Counted from the first letter of the stretch, positions 7,385 to 16,887 are shown. The stretch is DNA of 32,680 nucleotides from Thermoleophilaceae bacterium (GCA_016929195.1 JAFGJG010000065.1:1-32680), one strand, 5' to 3'. The notes: generated from the letters alone by a model not told the origin. Translations and numbers: made by a program.

Positions 7385-8166
7385 CGATTCCGCGCATCGC
7401 GTTCGCCGGGGCCATGCTCCTGTCGCTCGTGGCCCTCGGGGGTTGTTACGGGTCGACCGAGCCGGCGTCCGACGTGGGCCCGGAACGGGCCACGTTCAAC
7501 GGCCGCGGCACGGCGAACGACGGCCCGGCCAGCACAGTGTTCGAGTATTGGCAGACGGAGTCGGACGCCGATCACCGGTTCACCCCGCCGCTCAGGTGGC
7601 CGGCGGATGCGAGCGGGCCATTCTCACAGGCGGTCAGTGGGCTCGCCGCCGGCACGAGCTACTCGTTCCGCCTCTGCGGAGCGGACGACGGGACCGGCAA
7701 CTCCATCTGCGCACAGACGCGCGCGTTCACCACGCGGGAGGCCGTCGAAGACGCGGCGCTCGGCGGCACCGCGGCCGGCTGCTGCTCGAGCGTGAGCATC
7801 AACGCGCACGCCGATCCCGACGGCGCCCGGCCGCGGGGAAGCGTGCGCACGGTGAGCGGCGGCGGGGTCGGCCCGCGGATCGAGTTCAACGGCTTCGTCA
7901 GCTGCCTGGCGGTGGAAGGGCGCCGTGCGACGATCGGCGCGCTGGGAGTGGAGGACACCCTCGGCACTCCCCCTCCCAACCACTTCGACGCCAACCTCCT
8001 GATGACCATCGTCGACGGGCACACCGCCGGCGCGGACTCCTTCGCCCAGCGCCTGCGCGAGGGACACACGCCCCTGCCCGACTGTGAGGAGACGCTCGCC
8101 GCCCAGCCGCTCGGCACCACCGGCTTCGTGGTGAACGACGCCGCCGGTGAGCCGACCGCCCGCTGA
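7381..8166 (+). CDS. Lipoprotein with Fn3-like domain (paralogue B)
   Basis: The 261-aa protein has a clear lipoprotein signal: MTIPRIAFAGAMLL followed by LVALGGC (Cys22). The Fn3-like domain ends with SYSFRLCGADD and RAFTT. The second domain has VSCLAVEGRRA, MTIVDGHTAGAD and a terminal VVNDAAGEPTAR, matching the layout of the preceding gene. The start is a TTG overlapping the upstream TGA by 4 bases; this is the only start that includes the full signal peptide. It is an exported lipoprotein of unknown role, probably expressed from the same mRNA as paralogue A. Confidence 0.75.
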   Translation: MTIPRIAFAGAMLLSLVALGGCYGSTEPASDVGPERATFNGRGTANDGPASTVFEYWQTESDADHRFTPPLRWPADASGPFSQAVSGLAAGTSYSFRLCGADDGTGNSICAQTRAFTTREAVEDAALGGTAAGCCSSVSINAHADPDGARPRGSVRTVSGGGVGPRIEFNGFVSCLAVEGRRATIGALGVEDTLGTPPPNHFDANLLMTIVDGHTAGADSFAQRLREGHTPLPDCEETLAAQPLGTTGFVVNDAAGEPTAR

Positions 8167-8191
8167 TCTCCGAGCCTCGAGGCACCTCTGG

Positions 8192-8510
8192 GTGGGCTTC
8201 TGCGTTGCTGCGCTCTGCCTCGCGTCGGGCACGGCGACCTCGGGGACCTTCAGGTGTCCTGCCTGGGCGTGACGGGCGACCGGGCGACAGTCATCGCCCT
8301 CATCCCCTCCCCCTCCCGGAGGTGCCGGAAGGCGTCCGGATCGCGGTTCAGGACCGGGAGGCCGCCGCGGGTGGCGACGCGCTGAGCTGGACGTTCATCT
8401 ACACCCTGCCGAGCGAATGCCCGGCACCGGCCGAGGACGTGATCGGCCCGCTGTCCTCCGGGGCCATCACCGTGACCGACGCGCAGCCGTCGTCGGTCAG
8501 GCGCCAGGCC
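8192..8510 (+). pseudogene. Decayed third copy of the lipoprotein family
   Basis: Pieces of the same family are read in three different frames. From GTG 8192 one frame encodes a signal-like VGFCVAALCLASGTA. From about 8236 a second frame gives DLGDLQVSCLGVTGDRATVI, matching the VTCLAV region of paralogues A and B. After the C-rich tract near 8304-8318 a third frame gives PEGVRIAVQDREAAAGGDA, then a Cys and AITVTDAQP, matching the ends of A and B. The Fn3-like domain is missing and the family stop is lost; the third frame runs to 8633. At least two frameshifts plus a deletion make decay more likely than one sequencing error. Confidence 0.7.
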
Positions 8511-8641
8511 CGGCCGGAGTGCATCTTCATCCGAGCGGCGCACGGGCGAGCCGCCTTCCGTGCGTGGTATGGACGCGGCGCCCACCACCGTCACGCCATG
8601 GGCCGATGCGTCGACCGGCGCAGCAACGACTGAGCGGTCCG

Positions 8642-8677
8642 GCCGAAGGCTGACCTTCCGGCAAGGATCGCCTTGCC
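8642..8677 (+). promoter_or_regulatory. Two consecutive hairpins upstream of the AOC-barrel gene
   Basis: GCCGAAGG pairs with CCTTCCGGC (one bulge) around a CTGA loop. Directly after it, GGCAAGG (8660-8666) pairs perfectly with CCTTGCC (8671-8677) around an ATCG loop. The two hairpins share bases 8660-8662, so they could be mutually exclusive. They lie about 105 nt before the ATG at 8782. No T-run follows. They could be the remnant terminator of the decayed gene or part of a leader. Confidence 0.4.
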
Positions 8678-8781
8678 CTCCGGCGGTGGCCCTGCCTACC
8701 TCGCGCCCCTGGCGAAGCGGCCCCCGGGGAAGAGACCATCGCGAGGTGCCGATCCCATCCGAACAGTCAGGAGGCAGGTCG

Positions 8782-9246
8782 ATGTCGTCATCCAGAGGGT
8801 CCGTGGGGCGCAGAATCGCTGGGCTGGCCGCCGTCGGCGCCACGGCCACGGCGGCCTTCGCCATCTCCGCGGGCGCGGACTCCACCGGCGTGCTTCGCTT
8901 CGACGCGCGGCTCGCCGAGGGCGGGTTCGCCTCCCAGGACGAAGCGCCCCCCGGCGAGACGTCCGGCGACAGGCTGCAGTTCCGCGACCAGCTGAGCCGA
9001 GGAAGCAAGCTCGTGGGCCGCGACGCCGGGACCTGCACCCGGGTCTCAGCCGACGAGCAGGTCTGCACCTTCACGCTGATTCTCGGATCCGGGCAGATCG
9101 TGGCCACCGGCCTCGCTCGCGACGGCAACCGCGCATACACGATCCCCGTCGTCGGGGGCACGGGCCGGTACGCGCGCGCTCGCGGCACCTTCCGTGTGAC
9201 CGATGCTGCCGAGACCGTCGCGCACTACGAGGTCCGGCTGCGCTGA
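8782..9246 (+). CDS. Secreted allene-oxide-cyclase-barrel-like protein
   Basis: The 154-aa protein has a signal peptide (basic RGSVGRRIAG, then a hydrophobic Ala-rich core ending ISAGADS). A beta-barrel domain follows, of the type annotated as allene oxide cyclase barrel-like in actinobacteria: LQFRDQLS, GTCTRVSADEQVCTFTLIL, GQIVATG, IPVVGGTGRYARARGTFRV, ending HYEVRL. Two cysteines (in GTCTR and QVCTF) may form a disulfide. Plant AOC activity is not implied; the bacterial barrels have no agreed function. The ATG is selected by AGGAGG 7 nt upstream; a longer frame from 8560 is not supported. The stop is 12 bp from tRNA-Val on the other strand. Confidence 0.8.
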   Translation: MSSSRGSVGRRIAGLAAVGATATAAFAISAGADSTGVLRFDARLAEGGFASQDEAPPGETSGDRLQFRDQLSRGSKLVGRDAGTCTRVSADEQVCTFTLILGSGQIVATGLARDGNRAYTIPVVGGTGRYARARGTFRVTDAAETVAHYEVRLR

Positions 9247-9258
9247 GGCTTCGGATGA

Positions 9259-9331
9259 TGGGCCGTACTGGGCTCGAACCAGTGACCTCCGGCTTGTCGA
9301 GCCGGCGCTCTCCCAGCTGAGCTAACGGCCC
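9259..9331 (-). tRNA. tRNA-Val (anticodon GAC)
   Basis: On the minus strand all four arms form: acceptor GGGCCGT/ACGGCCC, D arm GCTC/GAGC, anticodon stem CCGGC/GCCGG with loop TCGACAA, and T arm ACTGG/CCAGT with TTCGAGC. The anticodon GAC reads valine codons, and A73 fits tRNA-Val. CCA is not encoded. Position 33 is C instead of the nearly invariant U. The 5' end lies 6 nt after the stop of the epimerase gene, so the tRNA is probably cut from a longer transcript. Confidence 0.93.
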
Positions 9332-9337
9332 GGGGAG

Positions 9338-10333
9338 CTAGGCGGCGACTCTAGCACCGGGCTGTGGAGCCTCGGCCGGGGTCGCGGCCGGCATCTTCCC
9401 GTGCGCGCGCATCGTGATCTCGAACGTCTCGCGGCTCGAGTGCGCGGGCGTCCAGCCGAGCGTCCGCTTGAGCTTCTCGTTCGAGACGATCCACGGGTAG
9501 AGCGCGAAGTCGACCTGGCCCGGGGGCGCCTCGGAGGCGCGCAGCCTCCACATGACGCGCGCGAGCGCCCGGTACGCCCACAGCGGCAGCTTCCGGACCG
9601 GGCTGTCGATCAGCTCGCCGCACTCGCGCATCGTCATCAGGCCGTCGCCGGCGACGTTGTAGGCGCCGCCGTGACGGCCGAGCAGGAGGCCGGTCACGGC
9701 CTCCACCACGTCCTCCTCGTGCACGAACTGGATCTGCTGGTCGAGGGTGCCCACGTCAGCCGTGAACGGCGTCTTCGTCCAGAGGCGGACGAGGTAGTTG
9801 TCCACGTTCGGCCCGAAGACGATGCAGGGGCGCACGATCGTGAGCACGCGGTCCGGGTGCTCGTGCCCCCAGAGCTGGCAGATGCGGTCGGACTCGGTCT
9901 TGTCGCGCGCGTACGAGAAGCGCGCCACGCCGCGCACGGGGTCGTCCTCCGTCAGCGGGACCGGGTTGTCCGGGAACGCGCCGTACGCCACCGCCGACGT
10001 CGTGACGAGCACCTGGCCGACGTTCGCCGCGGCCGCGGCCTCCAGCACGTTGTGCGTGCCGTTCACGTCGACGTCGTACATGAACCCCTCGTCGTGCGAC
10101 GGGTTGAGGATGAACGCCAGATGCACGAGCGCGTCGGGGCGGGCGGACTCCACCGCGGCCCGGACCGCGGCGCGGTCGCGCACGTCGACCTTCTTGAACT
10201 CCGTCTTCGGGATGAAGGTCTTGGGAGGCGCCACGTCGCAGATCACGATCTGCTCCGTGTCATCGCGGCGGGAGAGACGGTCGACTAGGCGGGTGCCGAT
10301 GTAGCCGGAGCCGCCGGTGATGAGGTAGCGCAT
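9338..10333 (-). CDS. NAD-dependent epimerase/dehydratase (extended SDR)
   Basis: The 331-aa protein has an N-terminal Rossmann motif, TGGSGYIG (6-13). VDVRDRAAV ends the cofactor-binding half, TTSAVAYG lies at 111-118, and the catalytic pair is YxxxK at Y141 and K145. This is an extended short-chain dehydrogenase/reductase, usually acting on nucleotide sugars or similar carbonyl substrates; the sequence does not fix the substrate. It lies 21 nt downstream of acs, but a TAGGGT hexamer 7 nt before its ATG suggests its own leaderless promoter as well. tRNA-Val follows immediately. Confidence 0.88.
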   Translation of the reverse strand: MRYLITGGSGYIGTRLVDRLSRRDDTEQIVICDVAPPKTFIPKTEFKKVDVRDRAAVRAAVESARPDALVHLAFILNPSHDEGFMYDVDVNGTHNVLEAAAAANVGQVLVTTSAVAYGAFPDNPVPLTEDDPVRGVARFSYARDKTESDRICQLWGHEHPDRVLTIVRPCIVFGPNVDNYLVRLWTKTPFTADVGTLDQQIQFVHEEDVVEAVTGLLLGRHGGAYNVAGDGLMTMRECGELIDSPVRKLPLWAYRALARVMWRLRASEAPPGQVDFALYPWIVSNEKLKRTLGWTPAHSSRETFEITMRAHGKMPAATPAEAPQPGARVAA

Positions 10334-10340
10334 GGGCTGG

Positions 10341-10346
10341 ACCCTA
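10341..10346 (-). promoter_or_regulatory. -10 hexamer TAGGGT of the epimerase gene
   Basis: TAGGGT on the minus strand lies 7 nt before the ATG at 10333, inside the 21-bp gap after acs. The same hexamer at nearly the same distance precedes the genes at 14530 and 26018. Confidence 0.5.
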
Positions 10347-10354
10347 CTACTGCC

Positions 10355-12340
<1,986 letters not shown>

Positions 12341-12384
12341 CTCCCCCTCCTGGTGGTCGCCTTCAAGAAGGGTTCTACCCGAAC

Positions 12385-12413
12385 GCGGAGGGGCGCACGC
12401 GGCGCCCCTCCGC
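12385..12413 (-). terminator. 12-bp perfect hairpin between actP and acs
   Basis: GCGGAGGGGCGC (12385-12396) and GCGCCCCTCCGC (12402-12413) pair perfectly around a 5-nt loop. The hairpin begins 13 bases beyond the actP stop in the direction of transcription. There is no U-tract on the acs side, so it may be a partial terminator, an mRNA 3'-end stabiliser or an attenuator that sets actP:acs ratios. Confidence 0.55.
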
Positions 12414-12425
12414 CCGGGCAGGGAT

Positions 12426-13997
12426 CTAGCCCTTCAGGCCGGTCGCGACCTCGGCTCCGAGACCCGTCTCGGAACGGACGTAGAGCTCGTCGAACTTGCG
12501 CTCTGCCGCCGGCTCGGTGGTCAGCACCGTGCCGAGCCAGCATCCGAGGAAGCCGAGCGGGATCGAGATGATCCCCGGCTGGGACAGGTCGTAGAACCCG
12601 AACAGGCCGCCCTCCGAGTCGGCCCCGGGCCACACCTTCGGGCTGATGATCACGAGGAACACCGAGCTGAACACGCCGGTGAGCACACCCACGATCGCGC
12701 CCGTCGTGTTGAACCGCCGCCACGTCAGCGCGAGCAGGAGCGCCGGGAAGTTGGCGCTCGCAGCCACGGCGAACGCCAGGCCGACCATGAACGACACGTT
12801 CAGGCCCGCCCCGCCGATCACGGCGATCGCGATCGCGATCGCGCCGATCGAGACCGCGGCGATCTTCGCGACCCAGACCTCCTCACGCTCCGAGTCGCGG
12901 CCCGCGCGCACCACGTTCGACCAGATGTCGTGTGCCACGGCCCCGGACGCCGAGATGACGAGGCCCGCGACGACCGCGAGGATCGTCGCGAACGCGACCC
13001 CGGCGATGATCGCCAGGAACAGGTCGCCGCCGAGCTCGTCGGCGAGGTTCGGAAGGGCGAGGTTGCCGCCCGTGCCGGCCGCCTCCTCGCCTGCCCTCCC
13101 CAGGATGGCGCGCGCGCCGAAGCCCAGGAACGTCGTCATCAGGTAGAAGGCGCCGATCAGCCCGATCGCCCACATCACGGACGAGCGGGCGGCCTTGGCG
13201 TTCGGCACCGTGAAGAACCGCATCAGGATGTGCGGCAGGCCGGCCGTGCCGAGCACGAGCCCGAGGCCGAGCGACACGGTGTCGAGCGGCGTCGCGAAGA
13301 ACAGGCCCGGCTCGAGGTACTTCTGGCCCTCGGCCGACTGGCCGCGCGCGTCCTTGAACAGGTCCACGGGGTTCGCGCTCGTCTTCGTCATGACCCAGAC
13401 CGTCATGACGACGGCGGCCGACATGAGCATGAACGCCTTGATGATCTGGACCCAGCTGGTGGCGAGCATCCCGCCGGCGATGATGTAGACGACCATGAAG
13501 GCGCCGGTGAGGACCACGGCGAGCGAGAAGTCGATGCCCACCAGCGCCTCGATCAGCACGCCCGCGCCGACCATCTGCGCGATCAGATAGAAGGCCACCA
13601 CGGCCAGCGTCCCGAGCGCCGCCGCCGACCGCGCCGGCTTCTGCTTCAGCCGGAACGTCAGCACGTCGGCGATCGTGTACTTGCCGCTGTTCCGCATGCG
13701 CTCGGCGAGCAGGAACAGCACGGTCAGGAACGCGACCAGGAAGCCGACGGAGTAAAGGAACCCGTCGAACCCGAACAGGTAGATCAGGCCTGCGATTCCG
13801 AGGAACGATGCCGCGGACATGTAGTCACCGGCGATCGCGAACCCGTTCTGCGGCCCGGTCAACGAGCGGCCGGCGGCCCAGAAGTCCGTGGCGGTCGACA
13901 CGCGCTTCGACGCGAGGTACGTGATGACCATCGTGATGCCGACGACGACCGCGAATACGACCAGCGCGGTCTCGTTGACGGAAGCGAGGAGCGTCAT
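12426..13997 (-). CDS. actP: Cation/acetate symporter (SSS family)
   Basis: The 523-aa sodium:solute symporter has about 13 hydrophobic segments. Typical ActP landmarks include TDFWAAGRSLTGPQNGFAIA at residues 37-56, GDYMSAASFLGIAGLI next to it, NSGKYTIADVLTFRL, and LGTAGLPHILMRFFTVPNAK. It imports acetate and related short carboxylates with a cation. The ATG overlaps the TGA of the DUF485 gene (ATGA), which is the standard yjcH-actP arrangement. The downstream partner is acs. Confidence 0.94.
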   Translation of the reverse strand: MTLLASVNETALVVFAVVVGITMVITYLASKRVSTATDFWAAGRSLTGPQNGFAIAGDYMSAASFLGIAGLIYLFGFDGFLYSVGFLVAFLTVLFLLAERMRNSGKYTIADVLTFRLKQKPARSAAALGTLAVVAFYLIAQMVGAGVLIEALVGIDFSLAVVLTGAFMVVYIIAGGMLATSWVQIIKAFMLMSAAVVMTVWVMTKTSANPVDLFKDARGQSAEGQKYLEPGLFFATPLDTVSLGLGLVLGTAGLPHILMRFFTVPNAKAARSSVMWAIGLIGAFYLMTTFLGFGARAILGRAGEEAAGTGGNLALPNLADELGGDLFLAIIAGVAFATILAVVAGLVISASGAVAHDIWSNVVRAGRDSEREEVWVAKIAAVSIGAIAIAIAVIGGAGLNVSFMVGLAFAVAASANFPALLLALTWRRFNTTGAIVGVLTGVFSSVFLVIISPKVWPGADSEGGLFGFYDLSQPGIISIPLGFLGCWLGTVLTTEPAAERKFDELYVRSETGLGAEVATGLKG

Positions 13998-14416
13998 TGC
14001 GGCAGCACCCTCCCGCTCGGCTGGGGCTGACGTGCGGGCTCCGGAGCGGCGGTCTCCGCCGCCGCGTGCTCACGGCCCTCGGCGCTCGCCACAGCGCGCT
14101 CCGCGAGCGGATCGAACACGCGATCCGCCTTGCGGAGATACATCCACCCGAGCACGAACGTCATCAGGAACTGGCTCAGCGCGAGCACGTAGCCGACTGT
14201 GAGCCCGTCCACGAGGAACTCGCTGCCCATGAAGTCGGGCGCGTAGCCCGCCAGGACGATGAAGCCGAGGTACCAGGCGAGGAAGAAGATGGTCCCCGGG
14301 ACGATGAACGCCCGTTTCCTCGACACCAGCTCTCGGAACTCCGGGGAGCGCTCGATGGTCTCCCAGTCGTACTGAGGTCTCCCGTCGGCGGGTAGGCCGC
14401 CTTCTGGAGCTGACAT
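13994..14416 (-). CDS. DUF485 membrane protein (YjcH family), ActP partner
   Basis: The 140-aa protein has two membrane segments (AFIVPGTIFFLAWYLGFIVL and LALSQFLMTFVLGWMYLRKA). It has the DUF485 signature in YDWETIERSPEFRELVSRKR and an Ala/Pro-rich C-terminal tail. DUF485 proteins are encoded just before actP and are thought to help the symporter. The ATG at 14416 has GGGAGGAA about 6 nt upstream, which rules out the longer upstream reading. It is divergent from the SGNH lipoprotein gene. Confidence 0.9.
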   Translation of the reverse strand: MSAPEGGLPADGRPQYDWETIERSPEFRELVSRKRAFIVPGTIFFLAWYLGFIVLAGYAPDFMGSEFLVDGLTVGYVLALSQFLMTFVLGWMYLRKADRVFDPLAERAVASAEGREHAAAETAAPEPARQPQPSGRVLPQ

Positions 14417-14515
14417 ACGCGTTTCCTCCCTCTCCCAGGGACGCGCTGCCCCCACAGCGCACGCCCTTTCGGCGCCAGATACCCGGAGCGGTCAAGTTCC
14501 ATTCGCAACTACCGG

Positions 14516-14521
14516 TAGGGT
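14516..14521 (+). promoter_or_regulatory. -10 hexamer TAGGGT of the SGNH lipoprotein gene
   Basis: TAGGGT lies 8 nt before the ATG at 14530, with no Shine-Dalgarno between. The spacing predicts a leaderless message. Confidence 0.5.
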
Positions 14522-14529
14522 CTCCGCCG

Positions 14530-15954
14530 ATGTCGGGAGCGGGGAGGGCACTGCGGGTCACGACGCTGGTCGCGATCGCGGCTGTGCTGCTCACCGGATG
14601 CACGACCTCGCGGACCGGCGGCACGAGCGAGGTCACGGCCCACCAGGCGCTGCTCGCCGGAGGGGTGACCTCGACGCGGACCGAGGTGGGGCAGTTCTGG
14701 TTCGACGTCGCGCCGGTCGGCGCTGCGTTCGGGGCGCCGGATCTGGCGAACGTGAGCCTCACGAAGGACGTCGAGGTTCCCGTCGAGTACCGAAAGAACG
14801 GGCTCGAGCCGGCGACGGAGTACCGGTACCGCGCGTGCTCGAGGGACACGGACGGCTCGAGCTGCGGGGCGGTCAGAACGTTCACGACCCCCGCCGCCCC
14901 GAGCGCGGCGGTCTCGCTGGGCGACTCCTACATCTCGGGCGAGGGCGGGCGCTGGGACGGGAACTCGATCAACGCCGCGGGAGGCCGCGACGGCACCGAC
15001 CGCGCGTTCACCGGGACCGGCTACGACACGACGCTGGCCTACGACCCGCCGTCGGACACGAACGGCTGCCACCGCTCCACGGTGGCCGAGATCAGGTCCG
15101 CCGCCCTGCCGGTGAACCGCACCTTCAACCTCGCGTGCTCCGGCGCGGCGACGTCCAACATCTTCCGCGCCGAGAGCGGCGGAGCCGGGCAGAACGGCGA
15201 GGCGGCCCAGGCCGACCAGCTCGCGCCCGTCGCACGTGACAACGACATCGACCTCGTCGTCCTGTCGATCGGCGGCAACGATCTGGGCTTTGCGGCGATC
15301 GTCACCGCCTGCGTCGAGACCTACGAGACGCTCCTCACCGCCACCTGCGAGGAGAGCGAGGGGCCGGGGCTCGCCGCGAGGTTCCCGCAGATGCGCGCGA
15401 ACGTCGGGAAGGCGATCGACGAGGTCCGCGCGGTCATGGCCGGCCTCGGCTACCTGCGCTCCCAGTACCGCTTCGTCCTCCAGTCGTATCCGTCCGCGAT
15501 CGCGCGGGGGTCGGAGCTCCGGGTGCCCGAGATCGATCGCGTCTCCCGCAGCACGGTCGACGGCTGCCCCGTGTACGACTCCGACGCGGACTGGGCCCGA
15601 GACACCGTCGTGAACCAGATCGCCGACAGCGTGAGGACGGTCGCGGAGGATCGCGGCGTGCAGTTCATGGACCTCCGGGACCTCTTCCAGGGCCGCGAGA
15701 TCTGCTCGGAGTCGACCAGCCTGGCCACGCCGCTCGAGCCGCCCTCCGGCACCACGAGCGAGTGGGCACGCTTCCTGAACGTCCCCCAGGTGGTCGCTCA
15801 GGGGACGCTCGAGGAGACCTTCCACCCGAACGCCTACGGCCAGCGCGCGATCGGGCGCTGCCTCTCCCTGATCTACGCCCAGACCGGGGACTTCGCCTGC
15901 CACAACACGCCGGGCGAGGGGCCCGCCGCCGTGGTACTCGCGCCCGTCGACTGA
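14530..15954 (+). CDS. Lipoprotein SGNH/GDSL hydrolase with N-terminal Fn3-like domain
   Basis: The 474-aa protein has a lipoprotein signal (VTTLVAIAAVLLTGC, Cys24) and an Fn3-like domain at about 35-120 ending ATEYRYRACSRD and VRTFTT. An SGNH hydrolase domain follows: block I SLGDSYISGEGG with Ser133, block III SIGGNDLG with Asn250, and block V HPNAYGQ with His432. The Gly-containing oxyanion region is in LACSGA. These enzymes are extracellular esterases or lipases acting on acyl or acetyl esters. Several cysteines suggest disulfides. The N-terminal domain resembles that of the lipoproteins at 6518 and 7381. A leaderless-type promoter precedes it. Confidence 0.88.
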   Translation: MSGAGRALRVTTLVAIAAVLLTGCTTSRTGGTSEVTAHQALLAGGVTSTRTEVGQFWFDVAPVGAAFGAPDLANVSLTKDVEVPVEYRKNGLEPATEYRYRACSRDTDGSSCGAVRTFTTPAAPSAAVSLGDSYISGEGGRWDGNSINAAGGRDGTDRAFTGTGYDTTLAYDPPSDTNGCHRSTVAEIRSAALPVNRTFNLACSGAATSNIFRAESGGAGQNGEAAQADQLAPVARDNDIDLVVLSIGGNDLGFAAIVTACVETYETLLTATCEESEGPGLAARFPQMRANVGKAIDEVRAVMAGLGYLRSQYRFVLQSYPSAIARGSELRVPEIDRVSRSTVDGCPVYDSDADWARDTVVNQIADSVRTVAEDRGVQFMDLRDLFQGREICSESTSLATPLEPPSGTTSEWARFLNVPQVVAQGTLEETFHPNAYGQRAIGRCLSLIYAQTGDFACHNTPGEGPAAVVLAPVD

Positions 15955-15995
15955 CCCGGCGTTAAGCTCCACACCCTTCCACTACATGGGAAAGG

Positions 15996-16220
15996 GTGAG
16001 CATTCAGGGGAACCGGCTCCCCTCCCCCGTCACCGCTGTCGCCGTGCTGGCCGTCCTCTCGGCGCTGAGCCTCGTCGCGTTCACCGCGGTGCGCGGATGC
16101 GTGCCCGAGGACAACGGCCTGATCCACGGGTGCTACTCGACGCGCAGCGACCGGATGCGCGTGGTCGAGCCCGGCTCGGGCTGCCGGCCCGGCGAGCGGC
16201 CGATCAACTGGACTCCGTAA
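15996..16220 (+). CDS. Small membrane-anchored protein with GLIHGCY motif
   Basis: The 74-aa protein has one N-terminal hydrophobic segment (about 11-31, VTAVAVLAVLSALSLVAFTA). The extracytoplasmic tail carries GLIHGCYSTRSDRMRVVEPG, then CRPGERPINW. That tail resembles a module found at the ends or in repeats of many actinobacterial secreted proteins (form GxIHxCY...LRVID...C...E..LxWN). Here it stands alone on a membrane anchor. Cys49 and Cys66 (approximate) may pair. The GTG start is preceded by GGGAAAGG, a weak ribosome site. Function unknown. Confidence 0.65.
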   Translation: MSIQGNRLPSPVTAVAVLAVLSALSLVAFTAVRGCVPEDNGLIHGCYSTRSDRMRVVEPGSGCRPGERPINWTP

Positions 16221-16245
16221 CACGCCGGCACGGCCGCAGGGCCGA

Positions 16246-16316
16246 AGGCGCCGACCGGAATCGAACCGGTGTAAACGGCTTTGCAGGCCGCTGCGTAACC
16301 ACTCCGCCACGGCGCC
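16246..16316 (-). tRNA. tRNA-Cys (anticodon GCA)
   Basis: On the minus strand the acceptor GGCGCCG/CGGCGCC, the anticodon arm GCGGC-CTGCAAA-GCCGT and the T arm ACCGG/CCGGT with TTCGATT all form. The anticodon is GCA, the discriminator is U73 as in tRNA-Cys, and CCA is not encoded. The length is 71 nt. Confidence 0.95.
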
Positions 16317-16327
16317 GGAGCGGCCCA

Positions 16328-16333
16328 AGCGTA
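16328..16333 (-). promoter_or_regulatory. -10 hexamer TACGCT of tRNA-Cys
   Basis: TACGCT on the minus strand lies 11 nt before the mature 5' end. This matches the geometry of the tRNA-Gly promoter (TATACT, 10 nt). Confidence 0.5.
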
Positions 16334-16385
16334 GCGTCGGCCCTGGCAGCCCAAGTTCGGCACCTTTCCGCGCTGCGGGGGCCGC

Positions 16386-16774
16386 GTGGGTCCCCCGAAG
16401 ACCGCGCCCCGCCGCCACCGCCGTGCTCGCCCTGCCGGCCAGCTCAGCCGCCGCGAGACGGTCACGATCAAGGCCACGTCGCAGATCGAGAAGGCAACGG
16501 GCCTCGACACGGGCCCGCGGGGGTGCTCGGCGGGAGACATGCTCGGGACCGATGCCGCGACCTGCGTGCGCCTGTTCGGCTCCGCGCCCTGCGCTGGGGT
16601 CCACGAGCTCCCGCGCGGACGGCCCCGACCTGCCTCTACGACCAGGCGATCACGGGCGGAACCGGCCGTTTCGCGGGCGCCCGCGGCACCGTGACGGTCG
16701 ACCAGCAGCCGACCGGCGACCGCTTCACGTTCAAGATCCGCGTGGACCGGCCGAAGCACAGGAAGCGCCGCTGA
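16386..16774 (+). pseudogene. Decayed AOC-barrel-like secreted protein gene
   Basis: Fragments of the family at 8782-9246 appear in different frames. A basic start VGPPKTAPRRHRR (16386) is followed, in another frame from about 16411, by a signal-peptide core AATAVLALPASSAAA. The first frame resumes with RETVTIKATSQIEKATG and an ATCVRLFG segment. From about 16635 a third frame gives TCLYDQAITGGTGRFAGARG, the signature GGTGRFAGARGT loop, and FTFKIRV to a TGA at 16774. At least three frame changes are needed and the middle of the barrel is missing. It lies between tRNA-Cys and tRNA-Gly. Confidence 0.7.
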
Positions 16775-16792
16775 GGGCGGCGCCGGCGGGGC

Positions 16793-16798
16793 TATACT
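16793..16798 (+). promoter_or_regulatory. -10 hexamer TATACT of tRNA-Gly
   Basis: A near-consensus TATACT lies 10 nt before the mature tRNA-Gly 5' end. No clear -35 was found at the usual distance. Confidence 0.65.
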
Positions 16799-16808
16799 CG
16801 CCGTTCGC

Positions 16809-16882
16809 GCGGCTGTAGCTCAGTTGGCTAGAGCGTCTGCTTGCCATGCAGAAGGTCGTGGGTTCGAATCCCATCAGCCGCT
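16809..16882 (+). tRNA. tRNA-Gly (anticodon GCC)
   Basis: The acceptor GCGGCTG/CAGCCGC, D arm GCTC/GAGC, anticodon stem TCTGC/GCAGA with loop TTGCCAT, and T arm GTGGG/CCCAT with TTCGAAT are visible. Anticodon GCC and U73 fit tRNA-Gly. CCA is not encoded. The length is 74 nt. It has its own promoter and is followed by an intrinsic terminator. Confidence 0.95.
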
Positions 16883-16887
16883 TCAGG

